Shown here: in pieces, positions 43,669 to 55,578 of the stretch
Layout of the letters: each line of letters starts with the position of its first letter
How positions within the stretch are numbered: position 1 is the stretch's first letter
NCBI GenBank assembly: GCA_036898135.1
Contig: CM072511.1
Coordinates: forward strand, 28,655,710 to 28,719,709
Direction: 5' to 3'
Source: Oncomelania hupensis
Taxonomy: Eukaryota; Mollusca; Gastropoda; Littorinimorpha; Pomatiopsidae
Length of the DNA: 64,000 nucleotides
The notes under the pieces: generated by a model
Database searches by the model: none
The model's input: only the letters and a program-made list of their open reading frames with translations
Told to the model about the DNA's origin: nothing
Program-made: the position numbers and the translations under genes

Positions 43669-43820
43669 ATGCTACTACAAAGGTTATAAGGTTACACTAC
43701 TCTGACCTTAACCATCATCATCATGGCTTTCGCTTTTTTTTTTTAGTGGTTTTTCACATGCAAAACGAATGCGAAGTGCACCTTTTTTAAATTTTATATT
43801 AGACGATGCACAGCAGCGTT

Positions 43821-43985
43821 GTTGGGGGCAGCTCAGTCGTCAGAGCGCACGACTTGTGTGAGTGCGTCTTGGGCGACGTGGGTTCGAATCCTGACTTCAG
43901 CAAACTATTTTGTGATTGCTGGATATTACGGGCCAGCGCCTTGAGAAGCTCTCTGAGCTTGTAAGTGCGCTATATAAGAGAAATC
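43821..43985 (+). mobile_element. tRNA-derived SINE
   Basis: A-box-like GGCAGCTCAGTCGTCAGAGC and B box GGTTCGAATCC (43882 region), then a body and an end GTGCGCTATATAAGAGAAAT, a common SINE 3' end style. No clear target duplication was found. Confidence 0.65.
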
Positions 43986-44125
43986 TCTTTCTTTTTTCTT
44001 TCATGGGGAAGCCTACTCCTTATTTAGTAGGTCAGTAGGTCTAACCATGCTCAACCACGCTGTATTATTGGTGACGCATGCAACGAGTAGCAGAAACGGG
44101 AAGATCTCGTCCAAAGCGAGAAAGA

Positions 44126-44127
<2 letters not shown>

Positions 44128-44172
<45 letters not shown>
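44128..44172. repeat. (GA)n microsatellite
   Basis: GA units about 44 bases long, continuing into purine-rich sequence. Confidence 0.93.
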
Positions 44173-44173
<1 letters not shown>

Positions 44174-45419
44174 AAAATGGGAGAGAAGAGGGAGGAAGGG
44201 ATGGAAAAACGCGAGGTAGAAACAGCGAGAAGAGTGACAGAGAGATGTCGAAACAAACCGAAAATCGGACTACCTTTTTTCCATCAATCAATCCATCATA
44301 TTGCGTCTTCACACACATTCAGCAGCCCAACCTTATCCAGCCCACCCCTTTTCCTCCTTCCCACAGTCTACCTCCCCCTTTCTATTAAGTTTGGATTTTT
44401 ATTTGGGTCTTACTAACACCTCCCCCCCTTCCCCCACCCGCACCATCCTAACCCTCACCTTCAACCAACCCTGACTACAAATTATTTAGGTCCACTCGAA
44501 ATAACGAACATGTTGTTATTGTTGTTGTTGTTGTTGTTTTTACTTCTGAAGAGTAATGTGGACATGCATTTTCTGTGGCTGTTGTCGCAATGTTTTCGGA
44601 AACCTATCGCACTGCAAAAGAATATGGACTAAAGTTTGTTTCTCGCCCAACACCAGGCTTTGCCTGGACGAATATTGGCGAACAAGTCTTTCCGGTCATC
44701 AAAATAATAATTTACTGGATTATACGTCTTAAGTTCGACCACCGAAGATTGTTAAACTCACATTCGTTTCGCTCTCATAAAAGAATGACCAAGATCATGT
44801 GTTATATAATATACTGTTATGAACGAATATCAACAATTATCTCCCAGTACAAAACGTCTGTGTGTGGGAGTGGGTGGGGTGGATGGGGTAAGAGGGGGTA
44901 AACATGCACGATAGAGGCTTGATCACCGAAGACTGCTCAATTAATCCATCATCTAAGCGTCGCCGGTTCAAGTGTGGACTGTCCAAACACTCATCGCAAC
45001 AGGTGGAAAATGATTCTTTCAAAGAGATTCTGTGCGGAGAACTCTTCAAAATGGTTCGAGATGCGCTTTTCCTAGTGTTCAGCCTGCTTGGTCAACATGA
45101 ACCCTTAGGCCGAAGGTGTTTACATACAGATTGTCTCGTAACTTGGCTCTGAGCTTACAACACGATTCTTCCAAGTCCACTGACATAGACACTCAGTTGT
45201 ATCTGTGTTGCTGTAACATTTCTGGACCTCACATCCTCTGTGAGGTTCAAGTGGAAAGCTCCACTGCCGACCGTCGGTGTTTATTTTACATCTCAAGATC
45301 TAGCTTTTTATTTTCTCATCATTCTGCTCTGTTAGTTTCTTTGACACGGGTGTGTTAAAACATTAGAATTTTGTTATGTGTTTGGTTTGAATCTATTACT
45401 AAAGATTGTTTAATATTAA

Positions 45420-46372
45420 TAATAACGGATTTTTATATAGCGGGTACTCCAGCCTATGACCAGACTCACCACACTTTACATAGTCATTACATATAAATAC
45501 ATGCACTCGATGAAACATCACTTTTGCTACAATACACCAAAAGACGGGACAGTAAAGGTGCAGACTATTTACAACTATGTACATAAATTACAAAAAAGAC
45601 AAAAATAGACTATTTACAACTATGTACACAAATGACAAAAAGACAGAAGGTAGAATAGCAAAAACCTATTCACAGCTATTTATATGCCCGGTTAGGCCCA
45701 GGAAGAAAAACAGTATAAATATTTATTTACAGCCGTGTATACACTTACGGATCAGACATAGGCAAAAGATGAGAGAATGGCAGATACAAATCAATCTGAA
45801 TAATGCAGTTTGAAGAGGTGGGTTTTGAGGGCCTTTTTGAATGCTTGTGTTGATTGTATGTTGCGGATATGGGAGGGAAGGGAATTCCACTGCTTAGGTG
45901 CGGAGTAAGCGAATGCACGTTGGCCGTATGTCTTAGTGCGGGTGACGGGAACCTTGAGTGTGCGAGTGTCAGCAGAAGATCTTAAAGTGCGTGAAGGGGA
46001 GTAGACAGACAGTAGATCAGCAAGGTAGGAAGGACAAGAATCTGTGAAGAAGTTGTGACAGAGAACAGAGAGTTTGTACTCTATGCGTGCTTGCACAGGA
46101 AGCCAGTGAAGGGAATGTAGTAGAGGTGTGATGTGATCGCGTTTCTTTGCTCGGAATACTAGTCTAGCTGCTGAGTTCTGAACCTTTTGTAGATTGTCAA
46201 TGATGTGCTTCGGGGAGCCAGCAAGGAGAGAGTTGCAATAGTCCAGACGAGAAAGGACGAGAGCGCAGACTAGGGTTTTGGTGGCAGGGACTGTAAGATA
46301 GTGGCGAAAGGAGCTGATTTGGCGTATGGCCGTGTATGCAGAGCGACAGACGTTGGAGATGTGATTAATAGT
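45420..46372 (-). mobile_element. CR1-like LINE 3' end
   Basis: Minus-strand frames give RLDYCNSLLAGSPKHIIDNL, ARLVFRAKKRDHITPLLHSL, HWLPVQARIEYKLSVL and APKQWNSLPSHIRNIQSTQA, the conserved C-terminal end of CR1/Jockey-group reverse transcriptases. It is 5'-truncated. Frame continuity is good from about 46370 to 45795, then a 3' untranslated region follows. Confidence 0.82.
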
Positions 46373-46744
46373 TCAACAGAACATCGTTAGTATAATAGGC
46401 ATCAGTCAGCCTTGCGTACATTAAGACTAGTATTATAACAAACTAAATGAAGAAGAAGAAAGGGAAATGAAGTAAAAAGAAATCTCTGCCTCAGCGAATA
46501 TTCACAAACATTAACATTACAGTGTGATTCGTGTGCACAGGCTCTTTTGCGTCCCTCTCCCCCCACCCAACCCCTCACTTCCACCGCCCTCACCACTCCT
46601 CAGAAATAAAAAATAAAAACATCATAGTTATTAAGTTCTCAATCATTTTTCTTATAACCTCAAAGGTTATCTTAAAGTCCTTTCTGAATAATTATTCCAG
46701 CTGTTTCCAATGTAAAGTTACTAAAAAAAAAAACCGCTGCTGGG

Positions 46745-46775
<31 letters not shown>

Positions 46776-46984
46776 AATACATTTATAAAGCTGGAAAGAT
46801 TTTAGAATAAACCCTAATTTTACTATAGTTCTCGCGTTTTCGCTCTGCACTCGAGCGATCCGATGTGTTGAATCTTCTCTCATTAAATGCAATGACACTT
46901 TTCCTATTATTATATGTTGTATCAATGAATACAGTGAAGCCTTTACCGCACTATCACAATACCCCAAACGCATTCCCACGCAAG

Positions 46985-46994
46985 ATTTAATATT

Positions 46995-47079
<85 letters not shown>

Positions 47080-47215
47080 TTTATTAATAATAATAATATT
47101 AATAATATTTTTTTTAAAAATAATCATTATTATTATTTTTTAAAATTATTATTATTAATATTTCTTTTTTTTCTTCCTTTATTATTTTTTTTTAACCATT
47201 ATTATTATTATTATT
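46985..47215. repeat. (AAT)n/(ATT)n inverted microsatellite
   Basis: About 80 bases of AAT units (46993-47083) are followed by AT-rich linker and several ATT blocks to 47215. The two halves are complementary and can fold back. Confidence 0.9.
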
Positions 47216-47629
47216 TAAAAGAGGCGTTCTGGCGAAAGCTTGAGAAGCTTAAAAATAATGTCCTTGTGGTTATAGATCAGTTTTGTTTCAATAAAGTCCT
47301 TGAGCGAACTACACAGTTCTAGAAGAATGCAGTCTTAAAGAATCACTGGGCATGAAATAAGGGTGATGAGTGGAGTTGAAAGGGTTAGGTATTGTGCTCT
47401 GCTAACAACCTCTTAATTTTCCATGTTGGTTCAGTAAGCTAATTACTTTGAGGCCAGAACCCATTTCACGATTAACGGGTCGTACAACTTGACAGGTTTT
47501 GTTATACTTTGATGTTCTTGTCAATTAAATGAGGATTAGTTTTGCACACTGGAGATTGTAACTTAGATGTAAGCAAAGCTATGCGCTGTGACTGTAAAAT
47601 ATAGGCTTAGCTAGCTGCCAAGTAGAACT

Positions 47630-48235
47630 AGGTACCGTGGGTCAAAGTCATATCGGTATTACCGCGGTATTTTTAGGTCGTAGTACTATCGGTATTTTGT
47701 ACCGGTATACCGCGATTTTAAGTGTTGCAATCAAATGGGATATGGCACTGACAGTAGTGATCGACGCAAAAGAAAGATTGTCATACACTTCAAAAACAGT
47801 TTTAAAGAACCACATTTCCATAGAAACTGAAGCTTTATTATTGCTTGAACACCTTCAAAACAAATTATGATAAGTCACTGTTTAGAACATCAGCAAACTT
47901 TAAACCACAAAATCAAAATAAAACAAAAACATTCAATGGGAATGGTCTTTAAGAATTTTAAGAGTTCAGAAGGATTGGTGACTGGTACCATGCTCAAACA
48001 CGTGGATAAGCTGCTGTTCTTATAAGTTCTTCTTCAAGAACAGCTGCATATCCACGTGTTTGGGCTTTAGGTTTGCTCTCTGGGCAGACAAGATGTCGCC
48101 CATTGTCACCCTTATGTGTTGTCGAGATTTTCCAGTAAACCGGACCTTGGACACCCGCACCGGTATACCGTACCGTCGCGTTTCCGAACCTGAATAAAGT
48201 TACGTATCGGAAAAACCGCCCAGCTCTACTGCTAA
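47630..48235. mobile_element. Possible DNA-transposon remnant with GGTATACCG motifs
   Basis: Palindromic ACCGGTATACCG motifs occur near both ends (47701 and 48160). The right end reads as the complement of AGAGCTGGGCGGTTTTTCC, a hAT-like end. The left end (AGTAGAACTAGG) is a poor match and no target duplication is evident. The interior holds the strong hairpin at 47995-48062. Confidence 0.4.
47995..48062. repeat. Long hairpin (27-bp arms, 14-base loop)
   Basis: The arm CAAACACGTGGATAAGCTGC plus TGTTCTT pairs with 48036-48062 with only two mismatches. Confidence 0.9.
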
Positions 48236-48574
48236 GCTTTATTTTCTAATTGGCCGATTTGTTAAGCTCCGGGTATCACATTAAATATTAATATATTATT
48301 CTTCTGAATGAATCGGGTGGGGATAACGGGGGTGGGCGTGGGTGATAAGTTGAGAGGCGAGAGGTGAGTGAGGGTGGTTTATTAGCTGAGCTCAACCCAT
48401 TTCCTAATTGGCTAAAACGAATGACAGAAGTCTTCTGTAAAGTCTCAGTACATACAAACCTTAGTTTGAACTAAATTCCTTCAGTAGTTTGAAAGAAAAT
48501 GAGGTTAGAAAACACACACCCACACGCGCGCGCGCACGCTCTCTCTCTCTCTCACACACACACATGATGGCGTG

Positions 48575-48725
48575 ACCATGATGATATCACCCGCTCTTAA
48601 GCATCTTTATACTAAGTTTCAAAGATATCCGTCCATTAGTCTCAGAGAAAAGTGCGCACGGATAGACGGACGGACGGACGAACGGACAGAGCCAAAAACA
48701 ATAGTTCGCTTAGAAACTAACACAT
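48575..48725 (-). repeat. Repeat fragment with (GACG)n-like run
   Basis: GATATCACCCGCTCTTAAGC, then GGACGGACGGACGAACGGAC and ACAATAGTTC. A related piece in the other orientation lies at 41355-41430 (TCCATCCGTCCGC, AACTATTGTT). Family unknown. Confidence 0.45.
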
Positions 48726-48891
48726 AGTTTAGCTGGCTTATCGATGCGATTACGGATTATAGGCAAGACTTGAAGTCTGCAGTAGGAAGGCCTTCTCACC
48801 CACCGCCGAAACAGTTAAGAGGTAGATCGACTAGCCTCGTCTAATCTCATCCACGCTGTGTGTTACACTCGGTTTGATGATGGTGTTTTCT

Positions 48892-49480
48892 ATCAGTATC
48901 TGATTCAGCCCCGATGCTTGAATTCCTGATAGTTGTGTAACTCAGATTCGTTTATTCACGCAGCCCGCTCAATCAGCATACAAGTCACAAAGTCGACGTA
49001 TGAAGTTTTCCACTTTTATTCAGCATACATCAACAACTGCATACAATTCTCAACTCAACTCAACAACTTCCAAATTTTACTTTCCAAATCACTTTCAACA
49101 ACAACACTCTCAAAACAGTGCAGCCCATAATTATATAATCTCTCTCTCTCTTTTCCCGAACAATTTAGATCACGGTAGACTAAAATGACGCACTACAGCC
49201 AATCAAATAAAAGATCGTCATCACTGACTACATCTCTCCACACATACCCGGAACCTTCTCTTGCTTCGACATGTATCGGGAAATTTCTATCGAGAGTAAA
49301 CAAGCAGATCCAGAAAATTCTCCAATAATATCGACTAACGCAAACTATCAACGTTATACAAAGCCTCTCCTAACAACAATGCAAACTCGAATCAAAGGTA
49401 AACAAACTCCATTATTGAATACTTTGCAAAACGAAACGATTAGATCTATCGTGCGCGTTGAATCAAACATACTTCCGTTT
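48892..49480. repeat. Dispersed repeat family 2, copy 3
   Basis: The longest copy, with all blocks of copy 1 in order plus a (CT)n patch near 49140. The frame across it is not supported as a gene. Confidence 0.7.
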
Positions 49481-49513
49481 GCGTTTCAACGTAACACTGT
49501 GTGTATAAATAAT

Positions 49514-49664
49514 TATGATTTAGTCACGACAGTATTATCTCATTATGAATTAGTCACGGCCGTAGTCTCTCATTATTGTTTAATCACGGCCCTATTCTCT
49601 CATTATGATTTAGTCACGGCCCTATTATCTCATTATGATTTAGTCACGGCAGTATTCTCTCCAG
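49514..49664. repeat. 30-bp minisatellite, five units
   Basis: Units based on TGATTTAGTCACGGCC and TATTCTCTCATTA repeat five times. The unit length is a multiple of three, so the reading frame stays open and gives SHYDLVTA repeats. No start context or homology supports a protein. Confidence 0.9.
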
Positions 49665-49984
49665 GGGGCGATGCAAAAGTTTTTAATAATATTTCCTTTA
49701 TGCATATCCCACACTTCAACCTAATATGTAGTGTGTGTCTGCTTATATATGTCGAGAAAGGAAATAATGAAACACAACAGAGAAATTAGTAATTATGCAT
49801 AACGTAGTGCATGAAGGACTTACACTTGTTTGCTAAAACATACGCCTGTCATTTAATGCTCCGTAAAATACATTACAAGCGAAACTTCATGTAAGTTTAA
49901 CCTGACCGTTCCTCACCCAGCGTAGTCGAGCCTGCTGAGGTGTACACTATCCTGAATGTTCGGCGAACGCATATTGCAGAGACA

Positions 49985-50370
49985 ACAATCTAAGCTCTCC
50001 TATCATATCCCGTAGCTCAAAGGTCGTTAAGGCACCACAGATGATAGTTTAACCAGCGTACTCCATCTCTCTCTGTCCTCAGCAACCCTCATGGCTCCTC
50101 TCTAATAATAACTTTGTTTATTTGTTATTGTTCTATGATGTGAATGTTATAACCTTGAGTTGTTATTGTTAAAGCCCCAAGGGCAAGATGTAAAAAAGCG
50201 CATCCAGCGCTTACTCTTTTACTCTTGCAAAATAAAATTATTATCTTATCTTATCTCTGTGTCAAGCCAGTCCATTCTCGAATGTTGTCCTTCCCATCTC
50301 TTTTTCTGTCTCCCTCTTCTTCTGCCTCCTGGCACCGTGCCTTGCAGGATGGAATTTGAAAGGCCCGATC
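49985..50370 (-). mobile_element. RTE-type LINE 3' end with another LINE end nested in it
   Basis: Segments 49985-50102 and 50262-50370 together match the RTE end at 33680-33900 (CACCACAGATGAT, CAGTCCATTCTCGAATGTTG, CACCGTGC-TT-GCAGGATGG). They are split by 50103-50261, a plus-strand insertion ending in an (ATCTT)n-like tail (AATAAAATTATTATCTTATC). Confidence 0.65.
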
Positions 50371-50919
50371 TAAGCTCTCAAGTTTGCTAAACAGAATCAG
50401 TGTTACCTTGGATTGATATTATGAAGTAGGGTTCGCACCTAAGGTAGGAATAGGCGGTCCGGGCGCCTTGAGTTGAAGCCTGCATCGGACAGCATTTTGA
50501 GCTAATCCTTGACCTAGAGAAGCGCTAAATACGAACGTTTAAATATACATAAAATATATAATATAGCGTAAATGTAAAGCATGCAGGTTCACAGCCACGA
50601 GAAAACTACTTGTAGACAGGTAACAATAGAAGTTCGTCGACGTTTGAAGCCCGGAATAATGAAATGACACTTGGTGGCATCGTTCAATTTTTTTTAATAT
50701 TATATGTCTGTTGGGGTAACGTTAAGGGGTAGGACGGTTGCAGTGTAAAACACTCTTCTAGCGTGACCATATGTACATGGTTCGAATCTAGGAATCTAGG
50801 AATCAAAGGAATTGACTTTCCGAAATAAAGTTTTACATACACGCACACATACAAACACACGCACACACCAACACGCACGCACCCACACACATACTCTCTT
50901 TCACGCACGCATTTCTCTC

Positions 50920-50923
50920 TCTT

Positions 50924-50997
<74 letters not shown>

Positions 50998-50998
50998 A
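50920..50998. repeat. (CT)n microsatellite
   Basis: CT run preceded by imperfect (CA)n at 50838-50894. Confidence 0.95.
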
Positions 50999-51149
50999 AA
51001 CAAATATGTCGCCGCAGCTGCTCGTGAGAGAACCCGGGTCCATCTGTCAAAAAAAGGCAGTCGACACGCTCAAATGAACGCGCCTTCATTTCGATCGTTC
51101 ATGCACGTGCACTCAGTTGTTTGGAGTGTTACACGGTGTGCACCAAGCA

Positions 51150-51245
51150 ATAGGTTGGCGCCTGGGGCCGTTTGAGTTAGACCCTGTCTCCGGTCAGCGC
51201 CTCGAGTAGTTCTTTGAACTGGTAAAGCGTTTTATATTACCATCT
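51150..51245 (+). repeat. SINE-like tail segment, opposite orientation
   Basis: GGTTGGCGCCTGGGGCCGTT, CCGGTCAGCGCCTCGAGTAG and GGTAAAGCGTTTTATATTAC are the complement of the family seen at 41090. Confidence 0.45.
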
Positions 51246-51967
51246 CCTTTTATGCTATAAATACATATTAGGCTAATACTACTAATTAGGGTACTCCGGT
51301 TTCCTCCGTCCATTCAAGTATATCTTTATTAAAGTCCAATGAAAACATTGAAGTCAAAGAGGACTAAACCACCTTGATATCGCTTGGGGTAGCTGAGGAG
51401 AGGGATATAGGTAGGCCTACAACAGGTTTAACAAGAAAATTGCTATTTAAAGTCCCTTCAATAATGGTATTGAATGCAGTCAATCTAAAATTTCAAAAAT
51501 AAAAATTCGATTTTCATCCGTCTTATAATGGCGATCTACCTGCCTTTACACCACATGTTTGAAAGATAGGTGCGTGTTTGTTGTGTGTGTGAGATGAGGT
51601 GAAACATGGGAACGCGTATGTTGATACAGATCGCCGCGCCTTGAGTCTGATTGTTGATGTGGGGAAAAGCGCGTATGTAGCATCCAGTAGTATTATTAAT
51701 AGTATGAGAATGAGACAAATATAATGAATATCATGACACGCTGTAAAATTGCTTGCCTTCTGCCGACTGTTGTAAATGTCTTGCTAAATAACTTTTGATG
51801 CATCGGACAGTTAAAAAAAAAAAAAAAGGGGGGGGGGGAGTCTTTTATGTTTGTATGTTTCCTACCTGCTCCTTCCATCCTTCTTTGCTTCTTTCTCTCT
51901 CCCTCTCTCGCTCTCTTTCTCTCGTCCTGAATGGTTTAGCCTATTAGATAACGTAGGTTGCTAAAGT

Positions 51968-52028
<61 letters not shown>

Positions 52029-52234
52029 TCCCTATCTGCCTCTGTCTGTCTGTCTGTCTCTCTCTATCTGTGTCTCTGTTTCTATCTCTCTCTGTCACTG
52101 TCTCTATCTCTGCCTCTCTCTCTCTGTCTTTCTGTCTCTGTCTCTGTTTGTCTGTCTCTCTCTGTCTCTGTCTGTCTCTCTCTCTCTCTCTGCCTCTGTC
52201 TGTCTGTCTCTGTCTCTGTCTCTGTCTCTGTCTC

Positions 52235-52312
<78 letters not shown>
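51968..52312. repeat. (CT)n / (TCTG)n polypyrimidine tract, about 345 bp
   Basis: Pure CT flanks with an interrupted TCTG-rich middle. All open frames here are artefacts. Confidence 0.96.
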
Positions 52313-52394
52313 GTTTTGCTTGCCTAGGTCCGCGGAGTTTGTGGTCTCCCCTTTCGTAGCCTCACTGAGCCGTCTAGTCTGCTCGCCTCGTGTT

Positions 52395-52500
52395 TATAAT
52401 AGTGAAAGCCCAGTCAAGGTTTTGAAACGGTGTGATGTTGTGGTCGTGGTTTACAGGGAGAGCCCAATCAAGGTTTGAAACTGTGTGGTGTTGTGGTCTG
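52395..52500. repeat. Tandem duplication (about 60 bp x 2)
   Basis: Two units share AGCCCAGTCAAGGTT-like and GGTGTTGTGGTC blocks. Confidence 0.7.
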
Positions 52501-53021
52501 TGTTGGTTGTAATACTCTCTTTGTTTTGTTTTTTTACACACAATCACTGACTAAAGTGCTTTGAAAAAATGGACGTTAGGAACATTGTGTATAGTACTAA
52601 TAGTGACATTGCCACTCAAGGTCTGGAAGTAAGTGAAAATAAATTGGTTTGGTAAGTGTTATCAAATTGGTCTTTGTTACACACAGCGCGACTACCTAGA
52701 ATGCCTTGGGAGAAAACATGTTATAGAGCTTTAGTTTTATCTTTGACAGTTATTTTTGTTCTGTTTGCAAGTGTTTAGATCCGTTTCAAACTAGATCTAT
52801 ACGCAGGCTAATCGAAGCACTGAAAAGATCATTTGTAGTAAACTTAATAGCAGTTTACCATCGACAGACTGTGCTTTATTTATTTATTTGTTTATTTGTG
52901 TGGATTTTATTTATCTATATACTAATTTTAGTGTTTGTTAAGGTTTTAAATAACTAAAGCGCTTAAACGTTCATGTTAGTAAGGTTATAGATTTCACATC
53001 TGCACAGTTTAACTTTTTGTG

Positions 53022-53165
<144 letters not shown>

Positions 53166-54965
53166 TCAGAATACGTTAAAGTTGAACTGATAAATTCATG
53201 TTGGACAAAGAGAGAAAGGAACAAAATTAGAGCATTTCACACTCTTGATTCTGTTGCTGCAGGGACTTCTGTTGCGGTTCGTTTGTGTCTGTAGGCCGAT
53301 TTTCCATTCGGGATTACCAAGACTATTAATTTTTTTTTTCTGTGGATTTATTTTCACGGCATCATTCGATTAAAGCAGTTTTCAACGATGTGACATGACA
53401 ATCAATTTGTTTTCACTGGAAAGCGGAGTATGAGAATGGTAATGATGTCGACCATCTGAAGGTTTGTTTGTGTGACTCGACTGCATAATGAGGTATATTT
53501 TTATATTTATATAGTAATAGGTTATAATGGTTTCAGTGTCCTAACCCGTTTATAAAGCAGACTGTTTCGATTTAATTCTTACTTATGTGGATATAATAAT
53601 AAAATATTCAGTGGACACAAAACTGTAGGCCTATAAATATGTCATCATCAGGTTGTAGGAGAATGCTGTCAGTGAGACTTTAACTTAAAAATAGTGAACA
53701 TAAGGAATGGGCAATAAAGATTAAACATTGCAGATGGGCTCATTGATTGTTTTGTTTGCACCATTAGGCTACTTTTGTTGTTGGCTGGCACTATGATTTT
53801 TGAATGATCGACGTGAGCTTGTGGCTATCGGATGAGTCGCTAGGCGTTTTCAGTTGTAATTCACCGCGCTTAAAAAAAAAAAAAAAAAAAAAAAGTTGCT
53901 TGCAAATGCTTGTGATAATCACAGCAGGTGTGATTTGATAAATAAATTAATTTGATTCTGCGTTAGGGTTAGGGTAGGGTGCACTGACAGCTGAATAGAT
54001 TTGTTTTGCATTTCAAACGAGTCAACACCTTTAAAACCCCAACGACCACAATTGCATACCACAATCCATGTCGCTGTATCAGTGTATATCTTACGAACTT
54101 ACCTTGTTTTAATGTATTTGAAACTTAAACGATATGGACGCCTTAACATTCCTTTCTTAATACAGATTGCTTAAGCCCACGAGTGTACACGTTTGAAACA
54201 CAGCGCTGACAGCAATATTTCATTATATAAATAATTAGGTTTTGTGTTTGTGTACTATTACAGCACAGATGTTGTAATCTATGAGTCAACACCTTTGAAA
54301 ACACAGCACTGACAATAGGCCCATACGTATTTTTTTTAATGTAATAGAAACTGCCAAACCGTATTGCAAAACTAGCATTTCCTTCAGTCCACACACACCT
54401 CTTCTCGTCGGTATTGCATTGTTAACAATTGAAATGCCTGCATTGATAGGCACGTAGGCGTGTTACGAAATCCTTTTATATACACAAAATTTTCTTTTTC
54501 ATTTTCCTATTAAAAAAAAAAATTCATGTGGAGAGACGAAAACATGTTGTACACCTTGTAATAAGTGTGACTTCAGTTATCTGTAAATAAAGTGCTTTAC
54601 GTAAGTTACGTTAATGAAATGCACGATTGAGTAAAATAGACTTTAGCTTTAGCGGTTACGGTGCTATTTACAGTTTAAATGTATGATTATTAATATGTAA
54701 ATTTTCTATTATAGATTATACAATTATTAAATTTGACTAACATAACAAATGTGAATAGAGGGTTAATATAAATAAAGAAGCAATTAAATAGATAAATTTA
54801 AAAAAATAAAAAATAAGTAAATATATCCTTAAATGCTTAATGGTCCGTTCGACATCACGTAAAGCTCCGCACCCGAATACCTCCCGCCTACTTCTATTCG
54901 TTCCTCCAACCACTCTCAATCTCTGCTTCCCCACTGCAGCGTGTATATTTCCAACTGATGGAATT

Positions 54966-54967
<2 letters not shown>

Positions 54968-55028
<61 letters not shown>
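54968..55028. repeat. (CT)n microsatellite
   Basis: CT run immediately upstream of the AAT/ATT tract. Confidence 0.96.
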
Positions 55029-55030
<2 letters not shown>

Positions 55031-55076
55031 ATATTTTAATAATAATAGTGATGATAATGGTGGTGATGGTGGTGTT

Positions 55077-55077
55077 A

Positions 55078-55142
<65 letters not shown>

Positions 55143-55171
55143 TATGATTATTATTGTAATTGTTATTATTA

Positions 55172-55243
<72 letters not shown>
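55077..55243. repeat. (AAT)n followed by (ATT)n, inverted microsatellite pair
   Basis: AAT units occupy 55077-55141 and ATT units 55160-55243, so the block can form a long AT hairpin. Confidence 0.95.
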
Positions 55244-55245
<2 letters not shown>

Positions 55246-55500
55246 ATGGTGGGGGATAGGGAGGGATGGTTGCCTACAATTGTTTAAAGATAATGATTAA
55301 GATGTTGGTGTGATTGTGTGTGCATGTGTGTGTGTGCGATTTATATGATTTCCAAGTTAATGTTAAAGGTTCTTTACTGTGTTATTTGTTAAGGGACAGA
55401 TTGGAATCTATTAGACTTATTAATTAGTCTAAAATCTTTATCCTTAATAAAAAAAAGTTTACCCCCCCCCCCCCAAAAAAAAAAAAAAAAAAGGTTTCAA

Positions 55501-55502
<2 letters not shown>

Positions 55503-55576
<74 letters not shown>
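55503..55576. repeat. (CT)n microsatellite
   Basis: CT run preceded by short poly(C) and poly(A) runs at 55461-55493. Confidence 0.96.

Positions 55577-55578
<2 letters not shown>

Noticed and set aside
49271..49789. 172-codon open frame
   Set aside because: Spans the end of a dispersed repeat and a minisatellite; the frame stays open because the unit is 30 bp.
51958..52359. Ser-Leu-rich open frame of 133 codons
   Set aside because: Translation of a polypyrimidine tract, as at 16246-16513, 44013-44388, 50812-51089 and 54840-55031.
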